Assembly: GCA_947561585.1 (NCBI GenBank) | Contig: CANNZV010000518.1 | Location: forward strand, 62,001 to 126,000 | Direction: 5' to 3' | Source of the DNA: Caprella mutica | Lineage: Eukaryota > Arthropoda > Malacostraca > Amphipoda > Caprellidae | Length of the DNA stretch: 64,000 nucleotides | In this document: in pieces, positions 55,322 through 64,000 of the stretch | Position numbering within the stretch: the stretch's first letter is position 1 | Layout: the number at the start of each line of letters is the position of its first letter | Translations under genes and position numbers: made by a program | Notes under the pieces: generated by a model | What the model saw: only the letters and a program-made list of their open reading frames with translations | Database searches by the model: none | What the model was told of the DNA's origin: nothing

Positions 55322-57502
55322 ATGGTGAGGAATGTGGAAGTAGGTGAGGGACTTGAAGGTAGCGACCATGCGGCGGTTTCCTTCGAGGTTGTGGTGGGTT
55401 CCGACGGTGAGCGTTTTGGCTCCTGTCGTCGCCTCAACCTTCGTTTGGCTAACTACCCGCAGTTTCGTCGTGGCCTGATGGAACTTCAACCCCAGCCTCA
55501 CCCATCTGCAGAAGCCATGTGGCAGCTATTCAGTAGAGACTTCATGCGGATTCAAGCTAGGTGTATACCCTTTAAGAGGATCGGTGGGTCGGCCAGGGTA
55601 AAACCTTCGTGGTTCACCCTCGTGTTAGCTGATGCGATTTCAGAGCGGAAGCGCCTGTATCGCGCTACACGGTCCGACTCGTCACCTCTTGCTGCTAACC
55701 TCCTAGCCAGGCAGCGACGACTTGTCAAGCGACTTGTTCGTCAAGCCAAGGCTGGTGAGGAGCACAGGGTTGCGCTTGCCTGCAAGGACAACCCCAAGGA
55801 GTTTTTCGCCTATGTGAATAGACACAAGGCTAGGAAAACACTGGGGCCCTTGCAATCCTCTAACGGACTCCTAATAAGTAACAATCTTGGGATTGCACAG
55901 GAGTTCAATCAGTATTTCTCCAGTGTTTTCACTGTTGAGAATGCTGGGCAACCACTCCCTATCATCACGTATGAGGGGGGTGAGCCACTTGAGGATGTTT
56001 CTATAACGACAGATGAAGTTCTCGAAAAGCTCAACCGCTTGGATCCTTATAAGGCGCCTGGACCTGACGATTTCTTGCCTAAGGTGATGAGATCCGTGGG
56101 TAGTGCGTTGGCACCCCACTTGTGTCAAATGTTCAGAGCCTCAATGGAGAGTGGGGAAGTTCCGCTTGACTGGAGGTCAGCGAACGTCTGTCCCATCCAT
56201 AAGAAGGGTCCTGAGGATCAGGCCAGTAATTTCAGACCCGTTAGTCTGACTTCCGTTCCGGGGAAGGTGTTTGAGTCCTTGATTAAGGACAGGGCGGTGG
56301 CCCACCTGGATCGGAATGAACTACTGACTGATTCTCAACATGGGTTTAGAGCTGGCAGATCATGCCTCACAAATTTGCTGGAGTTCTACCACTCGGTCTT
56401 CGGTGCCTATGACAGGTCAGGGTCAGTGGATGTCGTGTACCTCGACTTCCAAAAGGCCTTTGACAAAGTCCCACACCGTAGATTGATGGCTAAGGTACGA
56501 GCGCTCGGCATCGTCGGCAAGGTGGCCGACTGGATTGAGGCATGGCTGTCGAACAGGAGGCAGAGGACTGTCATTGGAGGCACACCTTCTGACTGGTCAC
56601 GAGTGACCAGCGGAGTGCCACAAGGATCAGTTCTAGGACCTCTGCTTTTCCTGATATACATAAACGACATTGACTCTGGGATCATTTCGAAGATGAGTAA
56701 GTTTGCCGACGACACCAAACTCGGTGTCGACGCTGCGAACCCTCAGGCGGTGGCTGAACTGAGGAGGGACTTGGCACGGATCGGGGAGTGGTCGGAGCAG
56801 TGGCAGATGCCATTCAACACTAGCAAGTGTAGCGTCTTGCATGTTGGTGTGCAGAACGCCCGCGCCGCCTACAGTCTCCTTGGTTCGCCAGTTTCTCCTA
56901 CGCATCGAGAGCTTGACCTTGGAGTGGTTATGACCTCCGAGTTTAAGTTTAATGCACAGTGTGTCGCTGCCGAGAGGAAAGCTCAAAAGATCCTAGGGTA
57001 CATCAAGAGGGTCTTTATACACCGTAATAGGCATACGGTGATGACCCTGTACAAGTCGCTGGTTCGTCCACTTTTGGAGTATGCCGTGCAGTTCTGGTCT
57101 CCCACGTACCGTTGTGACGTGGAGCGCCTGGAGCGAGTCCAGGCCAGGGCGACCAAGTTGGTCCCGGAGATTAGGAACAAGGGTTATGATAGGCGGTTGC
57201 AAGACCTCAACCTTCTGACCCTTGAGCAACGTCGACTCCGTGGACAGTTGATCGAGACCTACAAGATCGTCAGGGGTCATAGCAACCTTGATCCCACGGC
57301 GATCTTCTCGTTCAACATGAACCCGACTCGGAACCATGGGTACAAACTGGATGTACCTCGGTTCCGCACAAACAAGTTCAGGGACTTGATGACCGTGAAG
57401 GTGTGCAGTGTTTGGAATGCCCTCCCTCGGGAGGTGGTCAACGCGCCATCTGTCGAGTCATTCAAGAACCGACTGGACAAAATCATCCGCCGGTTAGCTT
57501 AG
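55322..57502 (+). CDS. CR1/Jockey-group LINE ORF2, 5'-truncated endonuclease plus intact RT
   Basis: An uninterrupted 726-residue frame that copies LINE RNA into DNA at nicked targets. It opens near the end of the endonuclease domain, keeping GSDHAAVSF. RT blocks follow: NVCPIHKKG, NFRPVSLTSVPGKVFESLI, QHGFRAGRSCLTNLLEF, VVYLDFQKAFDKVPH with the first Asp, SGVPQGSVLGPLLFLIYIND, and SKFADDTKL with FADD near residue 461. Then come the thumb and C-terminal region (ILGYIKRVF, LVRPLLEYA, WNALPREVVNAPSVESFKNR). The sequence is much GC-richer than its surroundings. The start given is only the first ATG after the truncation, where a 24-bp satellite unit joins. An intact RT suggests a young insertion, but loss of most of the endonuclease should prevent autonomous jumping. 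Confidence 0.92.
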   Translation: MVRNVEVGEGLEGSDHAAVSFEVVVGSDGERFGSCRRLNLRLANYPQFRRGLMELQPQPHPSAEAMWQLFSRDFMRIQARCIPFKRIGGSARVKPSWFTLVLADAISERKRLYRATRSDSSPLAANLLARQRRLVKRLVRQAKAGEEHRVALACKDNPKEFFAYVNRHKARKTLGPLQSSNGLLISNNLGIAQEFNQYFSSVFTVENAGQPLPIITYEGGEPLEDVSITTDEVLEKLNRLDPYKAPGPDDFLPKVMRSVGSALAPHLCQMFRASMESGEVPLDWRSANVCPIHKKGPEDQASNFRPVSLTSVPGKVFESLIKDRAVAHLDRNELLTDSQHGFRAGRSCLTNLLEFYHSVFGAYDRSGSVDVVYLDFQKAFDKVPHRRLMAKVRALGIVGKVADWIEAWLSNRRQRTVIGGTPSDWSRVTSGVPQGSVLGPLLFLIYINDIDSGIISKMSKFADDTKLGVDAANPQAVAELRRDLARIGEWSEQWQMPFNTSKCSVLHVGVQNARAAYSLLGSPVSPTHRELDLGVVMTSEFKFNAQCVAAERKAQKILGYIKRVFIHRNRHTVMTLYKSLVRPLLEYAVQFWSPTYRCDVERLERVQARATKLVPEIRNKGYDRRLQDLNLLTLEQRRLRGQLIETYKIVRGHSNLDPTAIFSFNMNPTRNHGYKLDVPRFRTNKFRDLMTVKVCSVWNALPREVVNAPSVESFKNRLDKIIRRLA

Positions 57503-58885
57503 TTTTTGGTGTTCTGCACCGTTCATCGGGACTTGCTGCTCTTGTGTTCTCCTTTGGCTGTGTTTCTGTGCCGGTTGTAGCCTCCTCCGCCTGCATTGTT
57601 TTAATGGGGTAGGGTGAAAAAGTGTTGAGGGACAACCTGGTGTGGGGACGTGGCTGTGGGAGGGCACTTTGTGAGGGTGGTGGGGACTGGTGATTGGAGT
57701 GGTCCACTATCTTCTTCGTGCCGAGGCAGGATAATCTATCACTGAGCAACAAAAACCCCATGAACCCCATAATGGTTTCGTGTTTCCATATGCCTTCTTC
57801 CTGAAGTGTACCCTGTACGCCTCTTGGTGGTTTTCCATGGAGGTTGGGGGACATAACGGGTTGTTAGGTCACGGCCGCTATGCATCATGTTTCCTAGGGT
57901 AAAAGGGTAAATTCACCACGAGACTCAAGTGGAATGTCGTTAGGGTATATTTTTGACGTGGAACTGGTCGTAGTATTTTCTTACGATGCATCTCTGTTCG
58001 GGACTGACCGTAACTGCGCTGTCTTGTTTCTGGGTCTCTGATCTTTTTTGTAGCCTCCTCCGCCTGCATTGTTTTAATGGGGTAGGGTGAAAAAGTGTGG
58101 AAGGGGCAATTGAGTGTGGGACTTGTAGGCAAGATGGCATATGTGGGAGCGGGAGGTCTTGGGCATTGGTGTTAGTGGGGATTTTTTGAAGGCAATCGCA
58201 TACGTATCACGTTCTGCGCCTTATTACGGGCTTGCCTGTACTGCTTTAATCTCTTCCTGTGTCGCTGATCCTAGTTGTAGCCTCCTCCGCCTTGGTTACC
58301 TAACCGGGGTAGGGTGGAAAAGTGTTGAGGGACAACCTGGTTAGGGGGCATGGGCGGGAAGCGGGCATAACGGGTGGTGCTCTGGACATGGGGACGGTTT
58401 GTGGCTGTTGCGGTTGCTGGAAATGTATTCCTTCCTTATTAGAGGAGAGAAACCCCCGGAGCCTTCCCGAGGCGGGAGAGGTTGAGGTCGCATTACTGAC
58501 ACTATTCCCACCCCCCTCCACTCCTACATTTATTGTGGGTGTGTGAGCGCGTGCGAGTGAGTTTCGTGATCAGTGTGAGGCTGAACTAATCCGGGCAAAT
58601 CCTGATCCCCAGAATGGTCTACTAGCTCCCTGTGTTGAGAGTGTTTGACCTCCACTTGTTGAGAGTAGTTCCTAGGGTTCAGGTGGGGGGAGAGTGATCT
58701 ACTATGAGTCTAAAACCCTGACTCCGCTGGTGGTGAAGCCCATGTACCAAGTTCCGACCTGGTAGATGGGAGGATTGAGATTGATTGAGAGTCTAAAGTG
58801 TGCACTTGCTGCACTGGGATTACCCTCGGATGGACGTAAGGCGTCTTTTGTGTAATCCCTTTTCCTTGTGACTCCTTGTGACTCT
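57503..58885 (+). repeat. LINE 3' untranslated region with a triplicated module
   Basis: After the stop codon, a module beginning TTGTAGCCTCCTCCGCCT and running into GGGGTAGGGTG.AAAAGTG occurs three times (about 57573, 58048 and 58272), the first and third followed by TTGAGGGACAACCTGGT. The region remains GC-rich up to the 24-bp array. Confidence 0.7.
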
Positions 58886-58887
58886 GT

Positions 58888-59440
58888 CCCACGCGGGATG
58901 TCCCTCTCTGTCCCACGTCTGTCCCACGTGGGATGTCCCTCTCTGTCCCACGCGGGATATCCCTCTCTGTCCCACGTCTGTCCCACGTGGGATGTCCCTC
59001 TCTGTCCCACGCGGGATGTCCCACGTCTGTCCCACGCGGGATGTCCCTCTCTGGCCCACGTCTGTCCTACGCGGGATGTCCCTCTCTGTCCCACGTGGGA
59101 TGTCCCTCTCTGTCCCACGCGGGATATCCCTCTCTGTCCCACGTGGGATGTCCCTCTCTGTCCCACGTGGGATGTCCCTCTCTGTCCCACGCGGGATGTC
59201 CCTCTCTGTCCCTCGTCTGTTTTACGCGGGAAAAAGTACGCGGGATGTCCCTCTCTGTCCCACGTCTGTCCCACGCGGGATGTCCCTCTCTGTCCCACGC
59301 GGGATGTCCCTCTCTGTCCCACGTGGGATGTCCCTCTCTGTCCCACGCGGGATGTCCCTCTCTGTCCCACGCGGGATGTCCCTCTCTGTCCCACGCGGGA
59401 TGTCCCTCTCTGTCCCTCGTCTGTTTTACGCGGGAAAAAG
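58888..59440. repeat. 24-bp minisatellite, about 22 units
   Basis: The unit is TCTGTCCCACGYGGGATGTC plus CCTC, with CACGTG or CACGCG at the centre. A sub-variant TCCCACGTCTGTCCCACG and two CGTCTGTTTTACGCGGGAAA units interrupt it. The period is divisible by three, so three plus-strand and at least one minus-strand frames stay open; none is a gene. Two units also lie at 55272-55318, on the 5' side of the LINE. Confidence 0.92.
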
Positions 59441-59479
59441 TTATACCAAAAAGGTATATCTATCTCAAGCTTTATTTAC

Positions 59480-60110
59480 GTATCATAACTAGGTAGGTAT
59501 TCATAAACAGATGTAGGTATCTACTATCTAGGTAGGCATTGATGAATAATACTAGGTAGTAGGTAAGTAGGTACGGATTGATGAACACTACCTAGTAGGT
59601 ATACTAGGTAGGTAGGTATTGGTACTTGTAGGTATTTAGGTAGGTATTGTCAAACAGTTATAGGTAACTAGATAAGCATTGATAAACACTAGTAGATAAC
59701 TAGGTAGGCATTGACAGACAGTTGTAGGTAACTAGGTAGGTATTGATGAACACTAGTATTTAACTAGGACCTATATTGGTTTTTATATACAGTTGTAGGC
59801 CACTAGGTAGGCAATGTTAAACACAAGAAGGTAACTAATTAGGTATTGATAAGCAGATGTAGGCAACTAGGTAGGCATTGATAAACACCAGTAGGTAATT
59901 AGGTAGGTATTGACAAACAGTAATGTAGGTAACTAAGTAGGTACTGATAAATACTACGTAATAGGCAAGTAGTGATAACCACCAGTAGGTACAGATTGGT
60001 GGTTATCACTTCTAGGTTACTAGATAGTTATAAATAAACTCTAGTAAGTAACTAGATAGGTATAAGGTAGTGATATCACCAGAAGGTAACTATAGGTAAT
60101 ATTAATTAAC
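59480..60110. repeat. TAGGTAGGTATT minisatellite
   Basis: About 15 imperfect units of about 38-40 bp, of the form TAACTAGGTAGGTATTGATA followed by AACA and CTAGTAGG. Decay increases toward the right. Confidence 0.8.
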
Positions 60111-60314
60111 AGGTAAAGGTAATTAGGTAGTTAATAACATTAATTAACATTATCATTACAAATATTAATAAATAACTTTATACACATTCTTATCATTTAC
60201 ATTAAAAAATAAAAGATACCAAAATGTAGAATATTAAATTATATTTATTTAAAAGAATTTTAAGAAGCACGCAAGTAATCAAGTTGGATAAAGATCATTT
60301 TAATACTACTTCTA

Positions 60315-60400
60315 CCATGTCCAGGATGGCTGAGAGGTAGCGACGCAGGCTTCAATAGTACATCACACTAGTCCTGAGTTCGATTCCCGAGATGACCACT
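60315..60400 (+). ncRNA. tRNA-like sequence, probably SINE-derived
   Basis: Carries an internal box A-like TGGCTGAGAGG and a box B-like GAGTTCGATTCC about 50 bases apart, in the order of a tRNA promoter. The acceptor and T stems do not pair properly when I fold them by eye, so it is not a functional tRNA. It looks like a tRNA-derived (perhaps class II) SINE head or a tRNA pseudogene. Confidence 0.4.
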
Positions 60401-60599
60401 ACAATTCTTTCTCCATTTCTTCTCATTTAATTTGTATATAACAATATGTAATATTAAAATAAATGATATGCAGCCAAATGTACATATACACTATATGCAA
60501 TATGGTTAGAAATTGCAATAATAATTAGTATGATCTTTTTTTATTTCTTATATATATTTATATACCCCAATTAACCGAAGTAGTTTGACCCAAAGGAAA

Positions 60600-61078
60600 G
60601 ATATGTCCCCCTTGCAGAGGGGGACATCCACACTCTGTCCCACGTCTTGCAGAGGGGGACATCCGCACTCTGTCCCACGTCTTGCAGAGGGGGATATTCC
60701 CACTCTGTCCCACGTCTTGAATACTCACTCTGTCCCACGTGGGTCCCACGTCTTATTTCCCTCTTCCCTCTATAGCGAGGGACATCCGCACTCTGTCCCA
60801 CGTGGGTCCCACGTCTTGAATCCCTCTATAGCGAGGGACATCCACACTCTGTCCCACGTCTTGAAAACGGAGTGGGGTAAGACGTGGGACAGGTGGATGT
60901 CCCCCTCTGTCAGAGGGGGACAAGACGTGGGATCAGACGTCTTGCAGAGGGGGACCCCTGTGCAAATGAAGAGGCTTAGACGTCTGCAAGACGTCAGATG
61001 TCCCCCGCCCCACGTCTTGCCCCACGTCTTAAATCCCTCTATAGCGAGGGGTATCAGACGTCTTAAGACGTGGGACAA
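60600..61078. repeat. 35-bp minisatellite in both orientations
   Basis: Units of GCAGAGGGGGACATCC..CACTCTGTCCCACGTCTT run in one direction to about 60860. They then turn over (GACGTGGGACAGGTGGATGT) and back again, making an internal palindrome. TCTGTCCCACGT is shared with the 24-bp array at 58888. The long plus-strand frame through it is an artefact. Confidence 0.85.
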
Positions 61079-61097
61079 ACAGCTTTTGGTTAGCTGG

Positions 61098-61402
61098 GTT
61101 CACTTTGATGAAATGATATTTCACTTTGATGAAATGCAATTTCACTTTGATGAAATGCAATTTCACTTTGATGAAATGATATTTCACTTTGATGAAATGC
61201 TATTTCACTTTGATGAAATGATATTTCACTTTGATGAAATGATATTTCACTTTGATGAAATGATATTTCACTTTGATGAAATGATATTTCACTTTGATGA
61301 AATGATATTTCACTTTGATGAAATGATATTTCACTTTGATGAAATGCTATTTCACTTTGATGAAATGCTATTTCACTTTGATGAAATGATATTTCATTTG
61401 GA
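61098..61402 (+). repeat. 21-bp minisatellite, about 14 units
   Basis: Head-to-tail copies of CACTTTGATGAAATGATATT (plus T), with ATGCAATT and ATGCTATT variants. Translated it reads HFDEMIF repeatedly because 21 is divisible by three. It runs on from the 35-bp array in one frame, with no domain that I know. Confidence 0.92.
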
Positions 61403-61559
61403 GGAACTTCAATTGGAAAAGGTATAGTAGTAGCTCACTATAGGAGTTCTACTGTAGTTATAATTTTGAATTTCAAACTATACTTAATTGTATATTTTAC
61501 ACACTACTCATTTCGTCTCTTCTTTTGAGATTTTCGTTTATGTACAGGAAAAGAAGCTT

Positions 61560-62945
61560 TCAAAACAAGAGCGAGGTCACTTTAAATTTTAGATGCCAAA
61601 ACCGTGGAGTTTTCAGTCAAAATTTTAGACACGTTGCATAAGATAAGCTCCGCCTTCTTGTAGTATTGAGAAAAGATGCCAATTAGTTAATTATCTTTGA
61701 ATATGGAAGGTTGGTGGCATTAAATCTTACTGTTTTGAAATGAGCTTTGCATTTCTATTCAAATTAATTATAATTATTGATTTGCGTTCTCCATTAATAA
61801 TTAGAGTATTTTCACTATTTTGTTTTCATAACTTAATATCAAATAAGTATAAGAATGTCAAAATAAATGAATAATTCCTAATAATTATTTACCTGAACTA
61901 TAACAATAGGAAAGTATGGGACATTTTGGTTGGTAATATTGAAACATCTATACATGAGTGTTCGAATGAAATCACACTAATATATCATAATTATTATTCT
62001 CGAAACTTGAAATCATCCTCGTTTATAATTTAAGATAGTACATGCCATGACATTTCCATGCAAGTAGGTTACATCCACCATCTATTAACGAGGAAGTTAC
62101 ACAAACAATTAGCTAATATATAACAGATTTATCCAAGTATTGCTAACTCTGTAATCAAATTATATTTTCAACTGTAATTAATTTAGAATCAAATGTTATA
62201 AGCAGCACAGTTTACCATTAAAAAAATCATATTGAGACTATAAAGGCCGGATCTTATAACGTTCACCTAGAACAAAATGCTAGGTATTTCAATTTTTATT
62301 AATTTCAGTAACTAAAACCTCATCAGAAGTTGGGGGTACGACCTCTGCTCGGAATAAAAGGCTATATCGCTGACGTCAAGTGGAAAAGAAAATGGCTCAG
62401 TGAGCATTGAACAATGTCACCTACCACCTGTCGGTACAAATGCTCAGAGATGCAGAAAAGCTACTCTGTGAATATGCAGTCATTTATCAATAAATTTGTA
62501 GGAAAAAGACACAAGCGCCAGTATCTGCATTCACAGACGGAAGATGAAAATGAAAAGGTTATTGAAAATAAATCCTACATACCAGAAAAATCTAAAACTT
62601 CTAAGTTGAAGAACATGGTTACATGACTCTAGCGCTATTCTCTAAAACTGAAACTAGTGTTAAAAAAAATATAAACATGGTATATATAAAGAAAGATAAT
62701 CCATATTACAACAGTACTGAGCCCTAAAGACGCCACCTCTTTATCTAACACTCACCACAGACAATCAAGGATTGAGCCCCTGAGGGAAAATATTCATTTA
62801 TCACCTTCAAAAATTTAATTATCGATGAAGAGTAAAAACTAATTTTATAATCAATAATATATAAGCTGTTCTGTAATTCTAAAGTATTGTAAATTTAAAC
62901 TAATACAAACAATATAAAACTAAATAAATATTTACTATTGATATT
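61560..62945 (+). repeat. Dispersed repeat U, copy 2
   Basis: The more compact copy of 44555-46675. TATATCGCTGACGTCA (62363-62378) precedes a 70-codon frame (62414-62626) with MQSFINKFVGKRHKRQYLHS and TEDENEKVIEN. Between copies, most codon differences in the shared stretch change the amino acid and copy 1 has a premature stop, so coding constraint is not evident. The repeat ends AACTAAATAAATATTTACT. Confidence 0.7.
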
Positions 62946-62975
62946 GTGCATAGCCTCCTTCTGCCTTAAGCCTAG

Positions 62976-63163
62976 GTCACACCGCCCGAACTTTGTTAGG
63001 GCGTTCCTTGTGCGGTGAAAAAAATTCATCACCGCTCGTTACCGTTCACAGAAGTTGGTCCCCCGTTAAAACAACGCCATATACTCTCGGCCACCGCTTA
63101 ACTTCCCTCACCGCTCTGAAGGGTTTGAGTTTTTCTTAATGTTGCAAGCGTTGAGGAGCGTTA
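62976..63163. mobile_element. Left end of element V, second copy
   Basis: Starts GGTCACACCGCCCGAACTTT and matches 48385-48545 (CATCACCGCTCGTTACCGTT, then CACAGAAGTTGGTCC). It is cut at 63163 by the 4.1-kb-family element. Confidence 0.75.
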
Positions 63164-64000
63164 CACACAGAGAAAGGATTAGTTGAATCAAATTATATTT
63201 GATTTGTTTTGACTAAATTTTATGGTTTATCTGTGCGCCTACCTACGTGGTGAGTTGCAGGTACTATTTAAAATGAGTTAAATTGACGTTGGTTAAAACA
63301 ACACATATGTGAGTTGATTATTTTTAATTCCCGATGGTCATAACAACTACCTGTGATAGTCAAAACTGCTCGTGATGGTTGAACCAATTATATGTAATGG
63401 TTAAAACAACTACAGAACAAGGTTACATCAACTACTTGTGTATGTTTCTCTAATCACTCCTATGTGTTATACCAACTACTCGTGTAGGTTATACCAACTA
63501 CTCGTGTAGGTTATACCAACTGCTTATGTAGGTTATACCAACTACTCGTGTAGGTTATACCAACTACTCGGTTAGGTTATATCAACTACTCGTGTAGGTG
63601 ATATCAACTACTCGTGTAGGTTATATCAACTACTCGGTTAGGTTATATCAACTACTCGTGTAGGTTATATCATCTTCTCGTGTTGGTTATATCAACTACT
63701 TGTAAACTAAGTAAATGTATATCAACTATTATAGTGTAGGTTGAAATATCGGTCTGGTTAGCAGTAGCCAGACTTTTCACAAGACTTTTTCAGTCACTAT
63801 ATTTACTCTATTAAATTATAATCTCGAGTTAGGTCCCGGTATCAATTAGATTAGACTATTTATTTTCTAGGACCAAATCTAACATGTTCATTTATTCTCT
63901 ACTTTTGCTTCTGTGATATGCATACTATTTTAATTTTAAAAAATAATTGATCACCTAGACCTATCCTTGCTTTTTGAAATGTTTTCGATCCTATGAATTG
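63164..64000 (-). mobile_element. Second copy of the CACACAGAGA element (continues past window)
   Basis: Reverse complement of 16480-17997: the tip CACACAGAGA, then ACCTACGTGGTGAGTTGCAG, a 22-bp array of about 12 units (63440-63710), then GGTCTGGTTAGCAGTAGCCA and beyond. It inserted into element V. Its other end is outside the window. Confidence 0.85.

Noticed and set aside
55115..57486. Minus-strand frames of 65-128 codons opposite the intact LINE
   Set aside because: GC-rich antisense shadows of the RT coding sequence.
58702..59496. Overlapping long frames on both strands with eight-residue repeats (GQRGTSRV, CPTWDVPL and similar)
   Set aside because: They are products of a 24-bp tandem array whose period is divisible by three; they have no domain, no independent start context and no conservation evidence.
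60585..61427. 280-codon frame ending in repeated HFDEMIF
   Set aside because: It runs through two unrelated minisatellites (35-bp and 21-bp units); openness follows from repeat period and base composition.

Overview
This is an AT-rich window from the nuclear genome of an invertebrate animal. I base that on two intron-containing host genes with animal-type relatives (PEX5 and HYI), GT-AG splice sites, and a dense load of eukaryotic transposons (hAT-like, TTAA-type, Tc1/mariner, piggyBac, Gypsy and CR1/Jockey-group elements). I cannot name the species. Nothing here looks prokaryotic.

Host genes. The left edge (248-3700, minus strand) holds nine exons of PEX5, the peroxisomal import receptor; its last TPR exons lie outside the window. 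HYI, a hydroxypyruvate isomerase-like TIM-barrel enzyme, is complete on the minus strand in six exons (19959-26528) and reads as 267 residues with no break. A THAP zinc-finger reading frame at 13593-13870 has a promoter-like upstream region but is frameshifted. A possible 3' terminal exon of an unknown gene sits at 4073-4245.

Mobile DNA, left half. From 4.5 to 10 kb, three short families (called A, B and C here) are nested inside each other, many with perfect 8-bp target duplications. This cluster splits an old LINE whose endonuclease part lies at 5.4-6.5 kb and reverse transcriptase part at 10.7-12.3 kb. A 4.1-kb element (13880-17997) carries a long 22-bp tandem array, and the end of a second copy closes the window in inverted orientation (63164-64000). 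HYI introns hold three or four further elements. A self-nested TTAA-type complex fills 27.4-30.4 kb, and a decayed mariner with clear ends lies at 31174-32449.

Mobile DNA, right half. 33.5-38.7 kb holds decayed minus-strand coding relics (a nuclease-like retroelement tail and a Gypsy protease region), each split by a terminal-inverted-repeat element. A piggyBac relic at 43.1-44.6 kb is itself split by a hAT-like element. Fold-back elements with arms of short repeated words follow at 46.7-49.3 kb. Two reverse transcriptase frames lie at 52.0-53.1 kb and 55.3-57.5 kb. The second is uninterrupted, GC-rich, and starts a chain of minisatellites running to 61.4 kb.

The main new pattern is that many unrelated non-autonomous elements share one design: each arm repeats a short family-specific word. 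In the 5-10 kb cluster several families also share the same AT-rich backbone with different words set into it.
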